The notes: generated by a model not told the origin, from the sequence alone. 38,212 nt of DNA from an uncultured Legionella sp. (GCA_945952115.1 CAMFHA010000013.1:1-38212), one strand, 5' to 3'. Counted from the stretch's first letter, positions 9,605-18,013 are shown. A program made the numbers and translations.

Positions 9605-10123
9605 ATGAGTTCAGAAGATTTTAATCAAATTAAAAATACTCACAAATATTATAAAAATACATTTTTTAATCAAAATAAAGCTTCATTAAAAAACTCAGAT
9701 TCCATGACTGATACCGAATCTGATGATGATGAAGAAGATCTTGTATTTTATGATGCAAGAGAGTCTGAAGAAGAAGAATTTTATGATACCCAGCCTTATA
9801 CAGAGGAAGATGAGCAATATTATTTACAGAAAATTACTATTGAAAAAATAATAGAAGAAATGGTGATATTAAACGAAAATAACAAATTAGACGAAGATCC
9901 CGTGATAATAAAATCGCTTGAAGAGATTAGCAATACCATGGCTAATAACTCAGATCCTCAAGAGTTTATTGATAACTTAGCTACAAGTGTAGAAAATCAT
10001 ATTTCTGTATTAGAGAGTAAACCTCAAATTAGCTATTTCCAAAAAATTAAAGAGTTTTTTATCTCTTTATTTGAGCAAATAAAATCATTTATACTCAAAA
10101 CACATGAATTTTCGGTATTTTAG
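9605..10123 (+). CDS. Acidic protein of unknown function
   Basis: A 172-codon frame from the first available ATG. The product is very acidic, with clusters such as DTESDDDEEDL and ESEEEEFYD, followed by a helical C-terminal half. No family is recognised. Three points suggest this is not an intact ancestral gene: the frame is open and protein-like for 92 more codons upstream without a start codon; the ATG used here has only a weak ribosome site; and the last eight codons lie inside the left arm of an inverted-repeat element, which suggests the original 3' end was replaced. Small acidic proteins like this occur among Legionella effectors, but that is only an analogy. Confidence 0.55.
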   Translation: MSSEDFNQIKNTHKYYKNTFFNQNKASLKNSDSMTDTESDDDEEDLVFYDARESEEEEFYDTQPYTEEDEQYYLQKITIEKIIEEMVILNENNKLDEDPVIIKSLEEISNTMANNSDPQEFIDNLATSVENHISVLESKPQISYFQKIKEFFISLFEQIKSFILKTHEFSVF

Positions 10124-10195
10124 GCAACTTGATTTTTTTGCTTAAAGCGGAAAAAGCAATAGCATAAAAGACGAAAATTCATGTGTTTTGAGTAT
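10091..10195. repeat. MITE-like element, perfect 24-bp inverted repeat
   Basis: The 24 bases at 10091-10114 are the exact reverse complement of 10172-10195. Inside the 57-bp loop a smaller stem (TTGCTT with AAGCAA) can form. The left arm is translated as the end of the acidic protein, whose stop codon lies just inside the loop. The element may serve as a transcript end, but it has no classic T-run; insertion of a small mobile element fits better. Confidence 0.7.
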
Positions 10196-10197
10196 GT

Positions 10198-10262
10198 TAC
10201 ACACTATAACCGTGATCTTACTCTATGTCGTCCTTCGGCTTGAACAAAGAACAACGATATAG
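10198..10262 (+). repeat. Dispersed palindromic repeat, copy B
   Basis: It begins ACACTATAACCGTGATCTTA and continues with CTATGTCGTCCTTCGGCTTGA, matching the consensus shared with 170-226 and 37165-37220. It directly abuts the 24-bp inverted-repeat element on the left and the stop of the membrane-protein gene on the right. Confidence 0.55.
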
Positions 10263-10271
10263 AGCGACTTT

Positions 10272-11348
10272 TTATTTTATACAAAAAGAAGAGTTAGTAC
10301 GTTCAGAATGAGCAATACGATGTTGTCTACAGTAATAAACTACTGCTTCAAGCAATTGCTGAGTATCACTTTTTTCACACCAAAAATTATCTACTAGCCG
10401 CGGATATTGATGATGTAGTTTCCCTGCATCAAGTAACAACTTATCTTCAATGAGTGTTTTTTCTAATAGCATTAATACATTAATTTTTTGCTGATTTTTT
10501 TCAGTATTTGGATTATTAGCAAGCCGCAAAAGTTTTTGTGAAATAATAGAAAGAAGATAGCTTTTGCTTTCAACATCGCACATATTTCGAATTATTGCAC
10601 TATAGTTACAGCTTGTAAATAAACGAGTATGTCTAGAAAGTTCTTCAGTTTCTCGAGCACCTATTGATGAAGTTACAAGGTATTCTTCTTTATTGTTTTC
10701 TTTTGTTTTTCCAATACCTAATGTTTCTTTAATTTCTTTTTTAGCATCACTAGAAATAAAGCGCCAAGCGCAGCTTCCCACATTAATTCCAACTACTGTT
10801 AGAGCAAATCCAGTAATCAACAAAGTATTAGCAGGAAAAAGATTAAACAGAATTATAGCAGTAACACAAGAGGCTAATTGTGTTGCTATCACAAGATTAA
10901 AAATAGCTGCTTGAATATAATGCTGCCGTTGTTCACGATGAGCCCAAACTTCATAAGCACGCCGCGCATTAAGACCAGCCAAAAATAATTGATTGAGTGC
11001 TCCTATGCTAAAACCAGTGACGAAAAACCACGGAGCTAAAGTAAAAATAGTGCCTTGAATACGCGCCAAAAAACCACCAAAAGCAGCAATATTATTAAAT
11101 AGAGCACTACTTAAAGAGCTTACTGTCCCTGTCCAACCATCAATATTTTTATGAGCTGCATGGAAAAAAGACCAAGCCTGCAAAATAGCAAGCGTACTTA
11201 AGGTAAATCCCAAAAGTGGTCTTACTACTAAAGCCAACATTGGAGTTAAAACCGTGAACAAACGAGAATTTGATAATGCAGCGTAAATGGTTCCTTGAAA
11301 TAAATCTTTAAAATACAATAAATAATGTCTTGCTTTTTTAATTGACAT
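10272..11348 (-). CDS. Multi-pass membrane protein, unknown function
   Basis: A 358-residue protein when started at the ATG at 11348, which has AGGA six bases upstream. A TTG five codons earlier is also in frame but is less likely. Hydrophobic segments lie at about residues 29-62 (one or two spans), 101-125, 146-167 and 172-195, so roughly four to six membrane spans fill the N-terminal 200 residues. The remaining 150 residues are soluble, helical and charged, with no motif that I know. The protein ends in a short Ser/Thr-containing polar tail (SERTNSSFCIK), which would be compatible with a type IV secretion signal but does not prove it. It is divergent from roxA across about 200 bp of AT-rich DNA. 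The family is not recognised. Confidence 0.7.
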   Translation of the reverse strand: MSIKKARHYLLYFKDLFQGTIYAALSNSRLFTVLTPMLALVVRPLLGFTLSTLAILQAWSFFHAAHKNIDGWTGTVSSLSSALFNNIAAFGGFLARIQGTIFTLAPWFFVTGFSIGALNQLFLAGLNARRAYEVWAHREQRQHYIQAAIFNLVIATQLASCVTAIILFNLFPANTLLITGFALTVVGINVGSCAWRFISSDAKKEIKETLGIGKTKENNKEEYLVTSSIGARETEELSRHTRLFTSCNYSAIIRNMCDVESKSYLLSIISQKLLRLANNPNTEKNQQKINVLMLLEKTLIEDKLLLDAGKLHHQYPRLVDNFWCEKSDTQQLLEAVVYYCRQHRIAHSERTNSSFCIK

Positions 11349-11547
11349 AATGAGTCCTAACAAATAAATAGGATTTATTTTTTACGTATTGCATAATAAT
11401 TAAAAAAATCAAACTAAACTAGCTAATAATGAAATTATTTTCAAAAAATTAATGGGGATAATTTATAACACGCTTTCTAGGATAATACCCTACTTGCATC
11501 GTACTAGCTCATCATGTTTCAATAAGCTTTTTTTAAGTCTTAATCTT

Positions 11548-12711
11548 ATGTTGCATTTTCAACAAATTAATTTAGAAACTTTTCTTACAGAATATTGGCA
11601 AAAAAAGCCACTGCTTCTACGTAATGCGCTTCCCAATTTTATAAACTTACTTTCTCCTGATGAGCTCGCTGGTCTAGCACTAGAAGAAGAAGTAGAAAGC
11701 CGTATCGTTATACAAAGACCTCATCATATCAAACCGTGGCATTTATTACGTGGTCCTTTTTGTGAGAAAGATTTTCAATCACTACCCAAAACTCACTGGA
11801 CACTTTTAGTGCAAGGCGTTGATAGATTTGTACCTGAAGTCTATCAACTTTTAGAACATTTTAATTTTCTACCTCAATGGCGCATTGATGATGTAATGAT
11901 AAGTTATGCAAGCAAATATGGAAGTGTAGGCCCACATTATGATAACTATGATGTTTTTCTTTTCCAAGCGCTAGGAAAACGTGAATGGTCGTTAACTTCG
12001 CAAAATTGTTCTTCAGAAAACTATATTAAGGATTTAGAATTAAGGATTATGAGAGAGTTTAATACAGAGCAACAATTTGTATTAGAAGAAGGAGATATGC
12101 TCTATCTTCCTCCTCATATTGGTCATCATGGTATTGCTTTATCAGAAGAATGCATGACTTATTCTTTTGGTTATCGTAGCTATAATGGACAAGAACTATT
12201 AGATAGTTTAAGTGACTATATTGCAGAACAGTCTCTAGCTAAAACGCTTTATCAAGATCCAGACTGGTCTCAACTTAAAAACACCTCTGAAATTCCAAAC
12301 TCAGCTTGGCAGCAAGCACAGAACTTATTGCACCATATCATTCAAAATGATGAGCTCATAAAATCATGGTTTGCCCGTTTTGCAACACATCTAGATCAAC
12401 AAGCGGAACAACAATTACCTGAGCCTCTTAATGAAAAAGAAGAAAAAATAGATTTGTTTCTAGATGAATTAAATAAAAGTTCTGGTTTAATTCGAGATCC
12501 CTGCTGCCGTTTTGCTTATTTAAATAACCAGCACTTATACATTAACGGTGAAACATGGGATACCAGTGCTCTTTCTGAAGGCTTAGTCCTATTAGTTGCA
12601 AATAAACGTTTTATTGCATTAAAAGAACTACTCCCTTACCTTAGTCAACCAGAGAATCAACAATTTCTTTTTGAGCTTTGGTTATTGCAATGGTTATTAA
12701 TTGACGTTTAA
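11548..12711 (+). CDS. roxA: RoxA, ribosomal protein L16 arginine hydroxylase (JmjC)
   Basis: A Fe(II)/2-oxoglutarate oxygenase of the RoxA/YcfD group, which in E. coli 3-hydroxylates an arginine of ribosomal protein L16. I start it at the ATG at 11548 (387 residues), because from there 'F...YWQKKPLLLRNALPNF' and 'SPDELAGLALEEEVESR' align with the E. coli N-terminus. An ATG at 11452 would add 32 residues unlike the family. The metal triad is visible as H130 and D132 (GPHYDNYD) and H193 (LPPHIGHHG). The basic residues of GKREW supply the usual oxoglutarate-side positions. The C-terminal half carries the dimerisation and winged-helix parts of the family. It acts in the cytoplasm on the ribosome. 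Ribosome sites before either ATG are weak. Confidence 0.9.
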   Translation: MLHFQQINLETFLTEYWQKKPLLLRNALPNFINLLSPDELAGLALEEEVESRIVIQRPHHIKPWHLLRGPFCEKDFQSLPKTHWTLLVQGVDRFVPEVYQLLEHFNFLPQWRIDDVMISYASKYGSVGPHYDNYDVFLFQALGKREWSLTSQNCSSENYIKDLELRIMREFNTEQQFVLEEGDMLYLPPHIGHHGIALSEECMTYSFGYRSYNGQELLDSLSDYIAEQSLAKTLYQDPDWSQLKNTSEIPNSAWQQAQNLLHHIIQNDELIKSWFARFATHLDQQAEQQLPEPLNEKEEKIDLFLDELNKSSGLIRDPCCRFAYLNNQHLYINGETWDTSALSEGLVLLVANKRFIALKELLPYLSQPENQQFLFELWLLQWLLIDV

Positions 12712-12784
12712 GATAAGAAAATAGAGTAAAATCACTTCGCTTAAATTTCAAACTCATGTATTAAAAATGAAACCCCTCACAAAA

Positions 12785-12822
12785 TAGACTAAAATAAAGC
12801 TAAGTGGCTTTATTTTAGTCTA
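12785..12822. promoter_or_regulatory. Perfect hairpin over the translation-start region
   Basis: Sixteen bases at 12785-12800 pair perfectly with 12807-12822 around a six-base loop, TAAGTG. The stem ends two bases before the ATG at 12825, so the whole ribosome-binding region of the following gene lies inside it and no free Shine-Dalgarno is present. It could instead be the transcript end of roxA, but no T-run follows on the plus strand. A translational switch or a small palindromic repeat is possible. Confidence 0.55.
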
Positions 12823-12824
12823 AA

Positions 12825-14960
12825 ATGCCTAAAAATACGATTAAAAAAAATGATCTACATATTCGAAATTCAACCGTAAAAATTCATGGTCACCAAGTTG
12901 ATAAAGAAAGTTTTTTCATTGAAGAGAATCACTACAAACCCTATATTACTAAGCAAAATAAACATTCAAAAAAATATTATATAATTAATATGCTTGCTTT
13001 TATGGCAAGCCATATTCCTGGAATTGATTTGAATATGATGGCGTGGTTACTTACGTTACCACCTTCTTTTGGAAATCAAGGAAAAGATAAAAAAGGAGAA
13101 GTAACCTCTACTTTAGAAGTCGCTTTTAGTGAAGTAGCTTTGTTATTTATGAAGCCAGGATTAACTTCTCAAACTCGTATAATTACAAATGATGATAACG
13201 AAAAGGTTTTCGGGGTTGCTTCTGAGCATTTTAGTCTAAAAATTAATCGAGAAATAGAAGAAGGTAAAAAATGCTATATATTTGACCCTAATAAATGGAG
13301 CTATAATAAAGTAGCTCAAATAGAAAATATTGAGCAAAATCAAATTGAAAGAGAGTTTGAAAACTTACGTTCAGAAGGAAGGATACCCACCTCACAAATT
13401 TCTAATACACTAATCAGTAATCAAGCACTCCAAGAGAGAATGCAACTGAAAGAAGCCTCAAAAGCCGTTAATTTTTTAAATAAGATGCCAAAGGGGTTTT
13501 TCCCTGATTTGATGAAAAAACATCAAGATAAAAATAGTAGCATTACAATAGATATGGAGTCTTTGGCCTCTATTCTTGTCCCTTCCTATGTTCTAGAAGA
13601 AGATGATTTACATAAAGAAAATATTGGATTTTATGTCACTGATTTTGAAGATAAAGAAGGAAATCCTAGAAAAAAATTTACTTTTTTTAAAATTGATCAT
13701 GATTTAATGTTTACTGATAGTATCATGTCTCAAAAAGACCCTCGTATAGCAAATCTTTATTATAATAAAGATTCATTTCAAATTAGTGTTCGAGATCTTG
13801 ATGGTTTCCCCGATTTAAAAGACTCAGGGAATCATTATTGGCCAACCAAAGAGCGATGGATGGTCAAAGGAGATAAAGCTTATACAAATGAGAATGAAAG
13901 AAAAGCGTTCATTAGCTTGAAAGATGAGCCTGATTTTATCCATGCTAAATGGAAGAGTTTTTTAAAATCAGCTGTTATACCTCATGAATTGATTAAAAAA
14001 TCTTTAACCATTCATTTAGATGAACAAAAGGATATTGATAAAATTAATCAAATCAGAAATGCACTCCACACACGAATAAGCGTGCTGAAAAAAAAACTAT
14101 TAGAATCTACAACTTTTAGAAAGTATATTATAGAGCATGGTGAAGATGCTGTTAAAGAAATAAAAACAGAAATTCAAAATTATTGCAATGATGCTCATAT
14201 AAATTTTGAAGAACAAAATTTCTTAATTATACAATTAGATGAAGATTTTAAATTAATGAACTCTTTAGCTAAAGATAAAAATTTACCTGTGAATAAACAA
14301 AAATACACTGATATAGAACATTCTATTGTATTAGAAAATTACAATTTTTCCTCTAAAGAACAATTAACTCAACACGATGCTGATACAGCATATAATTTAT
14401 TTATACCTAATAACAACAACGCAAAAAATTTTTCAGCAGCTTGTGTTGCTCTAGATGTTATTAATAAATCTCTAAACAAAGACCCCAAAAAAATAAAAGA
14501 ACTTCAAGCCAGTAAAGAAGCTTATCTTAATTTAAAAGACATTAAAACCCTGCAACAATTTAAAAGCGCAGCAGATAAAATAAGAGAATCCAATCTTCCT
14601 TTAAAACAGCAAAAAATGGAAATAATTGAACTGTTAAAAACAACCAATTTAAGTCCGAAGGATCTTAAAGACTTAAGAAAAGATTTAATAAAACATGAAC
14701 CCAGTTCACCTTCTCTCAAATTTATTAATCAATTACGAAGTGAGTTGTGGATAGTAAGAGCATTTAGAGGAACTTATAGTAATCAAACATCAACTACTAA
14801 AGAAATAATTAAAGAAATTGATAAGCAAATTGACAAACAAACTATATACAAACGTCATTCTTTTTTCATCAACTGCAAAGAAAATTTACAAAAAATTACT
14901 AACGGCCCTAATGAAATATCATCATCAACGCCCTCATCTCCATCAATAAAAACAAATTAA
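12825..14960 (+). CDS. Probable atypical kinase, putative Dot/Icm effector
   Basis: A 711-residue hydrophilic protein. Three segments in order resemble the kinase-like fold seen in PI3/4-kinase-type and HipA-type enzymes and in several Legionella effectors: a nucleotide-loop-like stretch KVFGVASEH (about 127-135), a catalytic-loop-like DLHKENIG (261-268; Asp261, His263, Asn266), and a metal-binding-loop-like FFKIDHDLMF (Asp291) about 25 residues later. The order and spacing fit, but the sequence is divergent and I cannot name the substrate (lipid, protein or small molecule). Residues 400-690 are helical and Lys-rich, perhaps for binding membranes or partners. The C-terminus is short, polar and Ser/Pro/Thr-rich (EISSSTPSSPSIKTN), typical of Dot/Icm substrates. 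It starts at the ATG just after the hairpin; the next Met, at residue 56, would remove part of the N-terminal region. Effector status is inferred. Confidence 0.6.
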   Translation: MPKNTIKKNDLHIRNSTVKIHGHQVDKESFFIEENHYKPYITKQNKHSKKYYIINMLAFMASHIPGIDLNMMAWLLTLPPSFGNQGKDKKGEVTSTLEVAFSEVALLFMKPGLTSQTRIITNDDNEKVFGVASEHFSLKINREIEEGKKCYIFDPNKWSYNKVAQIENIEQNQIEREFENLRSEGRIPTSQISNTLISNQALQERMQLKEASKAVNFLNKMPKGFFPDLMKKHQDKNSSITIDMESLASILVPSYVLEEDDLHKENIGFYVTDFEDKEGNPRKKFTFFKIDHDLMFTDSIMSQKDPRIANLYYNKDSFQISVRDLDGFPDLKDSGNHYWPTKERWMVKGDKAYTNENERKAFISLKDEPDFIHAKWKSFLKSAVIPHELIKKSLTIHLDEQKDIDKINQIRNALHTRISVLKKKLLESTTFRKYIIEHGEDAVKEIKTEIQNYCNDAHINFEEQNFLIIQLDEDFKLMNSLAKDKNLPVNKQKYTDIEHSIVLENYNFSSKEQLTQHDADTAYNLFIPNNNNAKNFSAACVALDVINKSLNKDPKKIKELQASKEAYLNLKDIKTLQQFKSAADKIRESNLPLKQQKMEIIELLKTTNLSPKDLKDLRKDLIKHEPSSPSLKFINQLRSELWIVRAFRGTYSNQTSTTKEIIKEIDKQIDKQTIYKRHSFFINCKENLQKITNGPNEISSSTPSSPSIKTN

Positions 14961-15023
14961 CCTATTTGAATATTTTAACGCCTTGTCGTATATTTATAGT
15001 ACACAACATGACAAGGATGAATA

Positions 15024-15155
15024 ATGAAAAAAATAATGTTGGTCTTAGTTGTTATTGTGGCAGCAACGGCTCTTACTAGCTGTGGTGGAAGTGCTTGTTG
15101 CAACACAAATAATAATGGATGTTGTGGTGCAGATACCATTGGTAACTGGTATTAA
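15024..15155 (+). CDS. Small Cys-rich lipoprotein
   Basis: A 43-codon gene. The product starts MKKIMLVLVVIVAATALTSC: a two-lysine n-region, a hydrophobic core, and the lipobox LTSC, with lipidation expected at Cys20. The mature part is only 24 residues, with two CC pairs (25-26 and 33-34) in an Asn/Gly-rich chain ending in Trp-Tyr. AAGGA lies seven bases before the ATG, a good ribosome site. The stop is six bases before the ATG of the hydrolase, so the two are probably co-transcribed and may be translationally coupled. The size resembles entericidin-like small lipoproteins, but the sequence does not match that family. The cysteine pairs could bind metal or form disulfides. Confidence 0.75.
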   Translation: MKKIMLVLVVIVAATALTSCGGSACCNTNNNGCCGADTIGNWY

Positions 15156-15161
15156 TTGCTT

Positions 15162-16061
15162 ATGAAACAAAATTATGTTTTAGGCCTTTCTCCTGAAGGT
15201 TTTCACGAAATAGCCTACACAGAATGGGGAAATTGTTCTACTCAATTTCCCAGTGTAATTTGTGTCCATGGTTTGACTCGAAACAGTCGAGATTTTGATG
15301 AACTTGCCTTCTCATTAAGTAATAAAGGACGACATATATTATGTCCAGATGTTGTTGGCCGTGGAGAAAGCTCTTGGTTTACTCATGCATGCAATTATAA
15401 CTTTAGGCAATATGTATCTGATATGAATGTGCTTATTGCACGAGCCAATACGCCTCATATCGATTGGATAGGAACATCGATGGGTGGAATTATAGGAATG
15501 ATGATAGCCTCTCTACCAAATACACCGATTCGAAAACTAATAATTAATGATGTTGGTCCTCATATACCTCTTAAAGCTCTTAGACGTTTAGGCAAATATG
15601 CAGGCAAAGATCCACTATTTAAGAGTTTTGAAGAAGCTAAAGACTATTGTAAAATTAACTTTGCAGATTTTGGAGACTTAAGTGAAGAACAATGGGATCA
15701 TTTTACTCAATACAGTATCAAACAATGTGCTCCTAATCTTTATAAATTAAAAGTGGATCCTGGAATTAAATATCCTAAATCAGCTAATCAATGGTTTACT
15801 GAATTTATTCACCATCCTTTTAAAGCGCTAGAAGGAATTTTTTATGATATTGAGCTTTGGCCAATATGGAAAAAAATTCATTGTCCTGTTTTAGTTATTC
15901 ATGGAAAACATTCTGATCTTTTAACTCCTGAAATTATTGAATCCATGCGCCACACTCATCCTGATATCGAAGTCTATGAAATTGAAAATGCAGGTCATGC
16001 GCCAGCTTTACTTGATCAAAAAGAACATGATTTTATTTATAATTGGCTAATCAGATCATAA
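15162..16061 (+). CDS. Alpha/beta hydrolase fold enzyme
   Basis: A 299-residue alpha/beta hydrolase. The oxyanion-loop HG lies at residues 36-37 (VCVHGLTRNSRDF). The nucleophile elbow is GTSMGG with Ser106. The acid is probably the Asp in HGKHSDLLTP, and the catalytic His is in ENAGHAPAL near the C-terminus, so the triad is complete. There is no signal peptide, so it is probably cytoplasmic. The best resemblance is to bacterial esterases and C-C hydrolases of the general 'alpha/beta hydrolase' group; the substrate cannot be read. I start at the ATG at 15162; a TTG two codons earlier directly abuts the preceding stop. It probably shares a transcript with the small lipoprotein. Confidence 0.85.
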   Translation: MKQNYVLGLSPEGFHEIAYTEWGNCSTQFPSVICVHGLTRNSRDFDELAFSLSNKGRHILCPDVVGRGESSWFTHACNYNFRQYVSDMNVLIARANTPHIDWIGTSMGGIIGMMIASLPNTPIRKLIINDVGPHIPLKALRRLGKYAGKDPLFKSFEEAKDYCKINFADFGDLSEEQWDHFTQYSIKQCAPNLYKLKVDPGIKYPKSANQWFTEFIHHPFKALEGIFYDIELWPIWKKIHCPVLVIHGKHSDLLTPEIIESMRHTHPDIEVYEIENAGHAPALLDQKEHDFIYNWLIRS

Positions 16062-16063
16062 AA

Positions 16064-16136
16064 GTGATTTTAAATACGGTTTTTTTATGGACTCGTCATC
16101 CTGTGCATAGCGAAGAAAAACCGCACTTAAAATCAC
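16064..16136. repeat. Inverted repeat with CGTCATCCTG core
   Basis: Arms at 16064-16084 and 16116-16136 match at 19 of 21 positions. The loop contains CGTCATCCTGTGCATAGCGA (16094-16113), which matches the reverse complement of 19780-19808 with one difference. It starts just after the hydrolase stop and could also end that transcript. Confidence 0.6.
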
Positions 16137-16291
16137 ACCCAGCGTCAATACTAAGATTTGCTTTTTATTCCTGTCTATTTTATAATCAAATATCTCAAAA
16201 TATCAACAATGCTTGCAAGAAGATGAAATGAATGTAAAGAGAATTAAAAGAAAAAAGCAAATACATTAAACATTTATCACTGGTAGCATGA

Positions 16292-16393
16292 ATATACGTT
16301 AATTTTCAAGGAAGATATGAGTTTTTATTTAATCATGAAAAAATTAAGCCATTAAAATTATCTGCAATTAAATTGCTTGCAAATTGCGCATAG
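16292..16393 (+). pseudogene. Possible short gene remnant
   Basis: The gap 16062-16435 has no intact gene. This 33-codon open stretch without a start reads like the end of a protein (FNHEKIKPLKLSAIKLLANC). An ATG at 16317 with a good AAGGAAG ribosome site is in another frame and stops after 12 codons; one extra T in the T5 run after it would join the two. I regard it as a decayed gene or a very short peptide gene. Evidence is weak. Confidence 0.25.
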
Positions 16394-16435
16394 AAAAACC
16401 CATTACTGGGGTTAATTAAGAATGAAGAGAGTTGT

Positions 16436-18013
16436 ATGAAAACAATATACTTATATCGCGGAACATTTGATCCATTTCATAATAATCATGCAGCAATCTG
16501 CCAATGGTGCCTTCAACAAAATAATATGACTGCTCTTGTGATTCATATTAATTATAAAGAACCAGGAGAAAGAAATACCAAAAACCCTGCCTCCTGGGAC
16601 ATTCGCTTTGATATGATAAATAATGCTGTAAAGAGCATGATAGATCATAATATTTTAGTGAGTGATAAAAAACAATTCACTGAAACCATCAATTGGATTA
16701 TGAATCAATATGGTCCTAACACACGAATTGTGCAAGTGTTTGGGGATGATGTGTTAGCTCTTGCAAAAGATTCCCCTGATGTTCATTCATATGCCATACA
16801 TCAACGGATGAATGATAATCCACTTGAGTTACCAGACTTAATATTTAATAAAGAAAGAATAAATATACTACTTAAATTACCTCATATTTCATCAACGCAT
16901 ATCCGGTCATTGCTGATTAAGCGTGATTGGGAAACCATTTCAGAAATGGTACCCCATTCGATTTTTCTTTTATTGCAAAGCCTACCAGATTATTCGCCGC
17001 TACAACTTTCACTGCAACAATTAAAGAACCACAAAATCAATATCTCTCATGTATTTGTTCAAAAATTAGAAGAGCATTTTGGAAAATCGATTTATTTAAA
17101 TTATGAACCTGAACAATTCAGTGGATTGTCAGGCGATTTTTTAGTCACAGTTAACTGTCATGAAAGAGGCCGTATTGCAATTTGTAAACTATTTATCAAT
17201 GACAAAAACGATTGCAATAAAGAGCTAGAAGGATACAAGTTACTTTCAAATCATGTAAAAACACCGATTATTTATTTTAGTTGTGAAGATGGGTTTTGCA
17301 TGGAACTGATTTTAGGAAAAAATGCGCAATCGATCGAAGATTTTACACGGATTGGACAAGCTTATCGTCAGTTACATGCACATAGTTTATCCGATATTGA
17401 AGATGATAAACCAAAACAAAATGTTAATTTAGAGCAGAAAATAACGCAACTCTGTAATCAAGTCTCTGAACTAAATCTATCTAATAATATACAATCGCTT
17501 TTTTCAAAATTATTAAAAAACTATGATAGTGTATCACATCGCAAATGCGTGACTCATGGTGATTCTCAACCTGGTAATACATTAATTACAGTAGATGAGG
17601 TGGTTTTTATTGACGCTTCAAAAGTAAAACGTGCAAATGATGCTTATAGTGATCTCCATCAAATGATAGCTTCCATTTATTGGAAAGCTTATCATCAAGA
17701 AGAGACAGCCAATGTAGAAGATATCTGTCATCATATTCATGCATTTTTAGAAGGATATGGATGCGTTATCTGCACACCTGCTAATGAATTATGGTCTTTT
17801 TATTGGCGAATTCGTACAGTTTTATTGGCTATGGAAAGACCCACAACAGCGTTATCAGAGCATATTATAACCGATTTTAAAAAAAATTATCCGCAATTAT
17901 TTGTAACGAAAACGCTTAATCATCCTTTTTGGAACAGGCCACAAGAGCATTCATTAACAATGACAAAAACTCATGAATGCCAAATGGAAAATGCAATGTT
18001 TATCAATAAGTAA
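16436..18013 (+). CDS. NadD-like adenylyltransferase fused to APH-like kinase
   Basis: A 525-residue two-domain protein. Residues 1-190 look like a nicotinate-nucleotide or pantetheine-phosphate type nucleotidyltransferase: YRGTFDPFHNNH (7-18, the GxFDPxHxxH signature) and ISSTHIR (151-157). Residues about 200-500 carry aminoglycoside-phosphotransferase/choline-kinase signatures: HGDSQPGN (374-381, catalytic Asp376 and Asn381) and FIDAS (Asp393, metal binding). NadR also joins a nucleotidyltransferase to a kinase, but its kinase is a P-loop enzyme, whereas this one is protein-kinase-like. One can imagine a phosphorylation step followed by AMP or CMP transfer on one small molecule, but the substrate is unknown. 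The start ATG is preceded by a purine-rich GAAGAGAG. It is flanked by AT-rich DNA with possible gene remnants on both sides, which suggests acquired DNA. No obvious secretion signal. Confidence 0.75.
   Translation: MKTIYLYRGTFDPFHNNHAAICQWCLQQNNMTALVIHINYKEPGERNTKNPASWDIRFDMINNAVKSMIDHNILVSDKKQFTETINWIMNQYGPNTRIVQVFGDDVLALAKDSPDVHSYAIHQRMNDNPLELPDLIFNKERINILLKLPHISSTHIRSLLIKRDWETISEMVPHSIFLLLQSLPDYSPLQLSLQQLKNHKINISHVFVQKLEEHFGKSIYLNYEPEQFSGLSGDFLVTVNCHERGRIAICKLFINDKNDCNKELEGYKLLSNHVKTPIIYFSCEDGFCMELILGKNAQSIEDFTRIGQAYRQLHAHSLSDIEDDKPKQNVNLEQKITQLCNQVSELNLSNNIQSLFSKLLKNYDSVSHRKCVTHGDSQPGNTLITVDEVVFIDASKVKRANDAYSDLHQMIASIYWKAYHQEETANVEDICHHIHAFLEGYGCVICTPANELWSFYWRIRTVLLAMERPTTALSEHIITDFKKNYPQLFVTKTLNHPFWNRPQEHSLTMTKTHECQMENAMFINK

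Noticed and set aside
16043..16231. A 62-codon open frame after the hydrolase
   Set aside because: It overlaps the hydrolase end and runs across the inverted repeat at 16064-16136; composition is not protein-like and there is no ribosome site.
16436..18013. NadR
   Set aside because: The kinase half has HGDxxPGN and FID signatures of the APH/choline-kinase fold, not the P-loop kinase of NadR.
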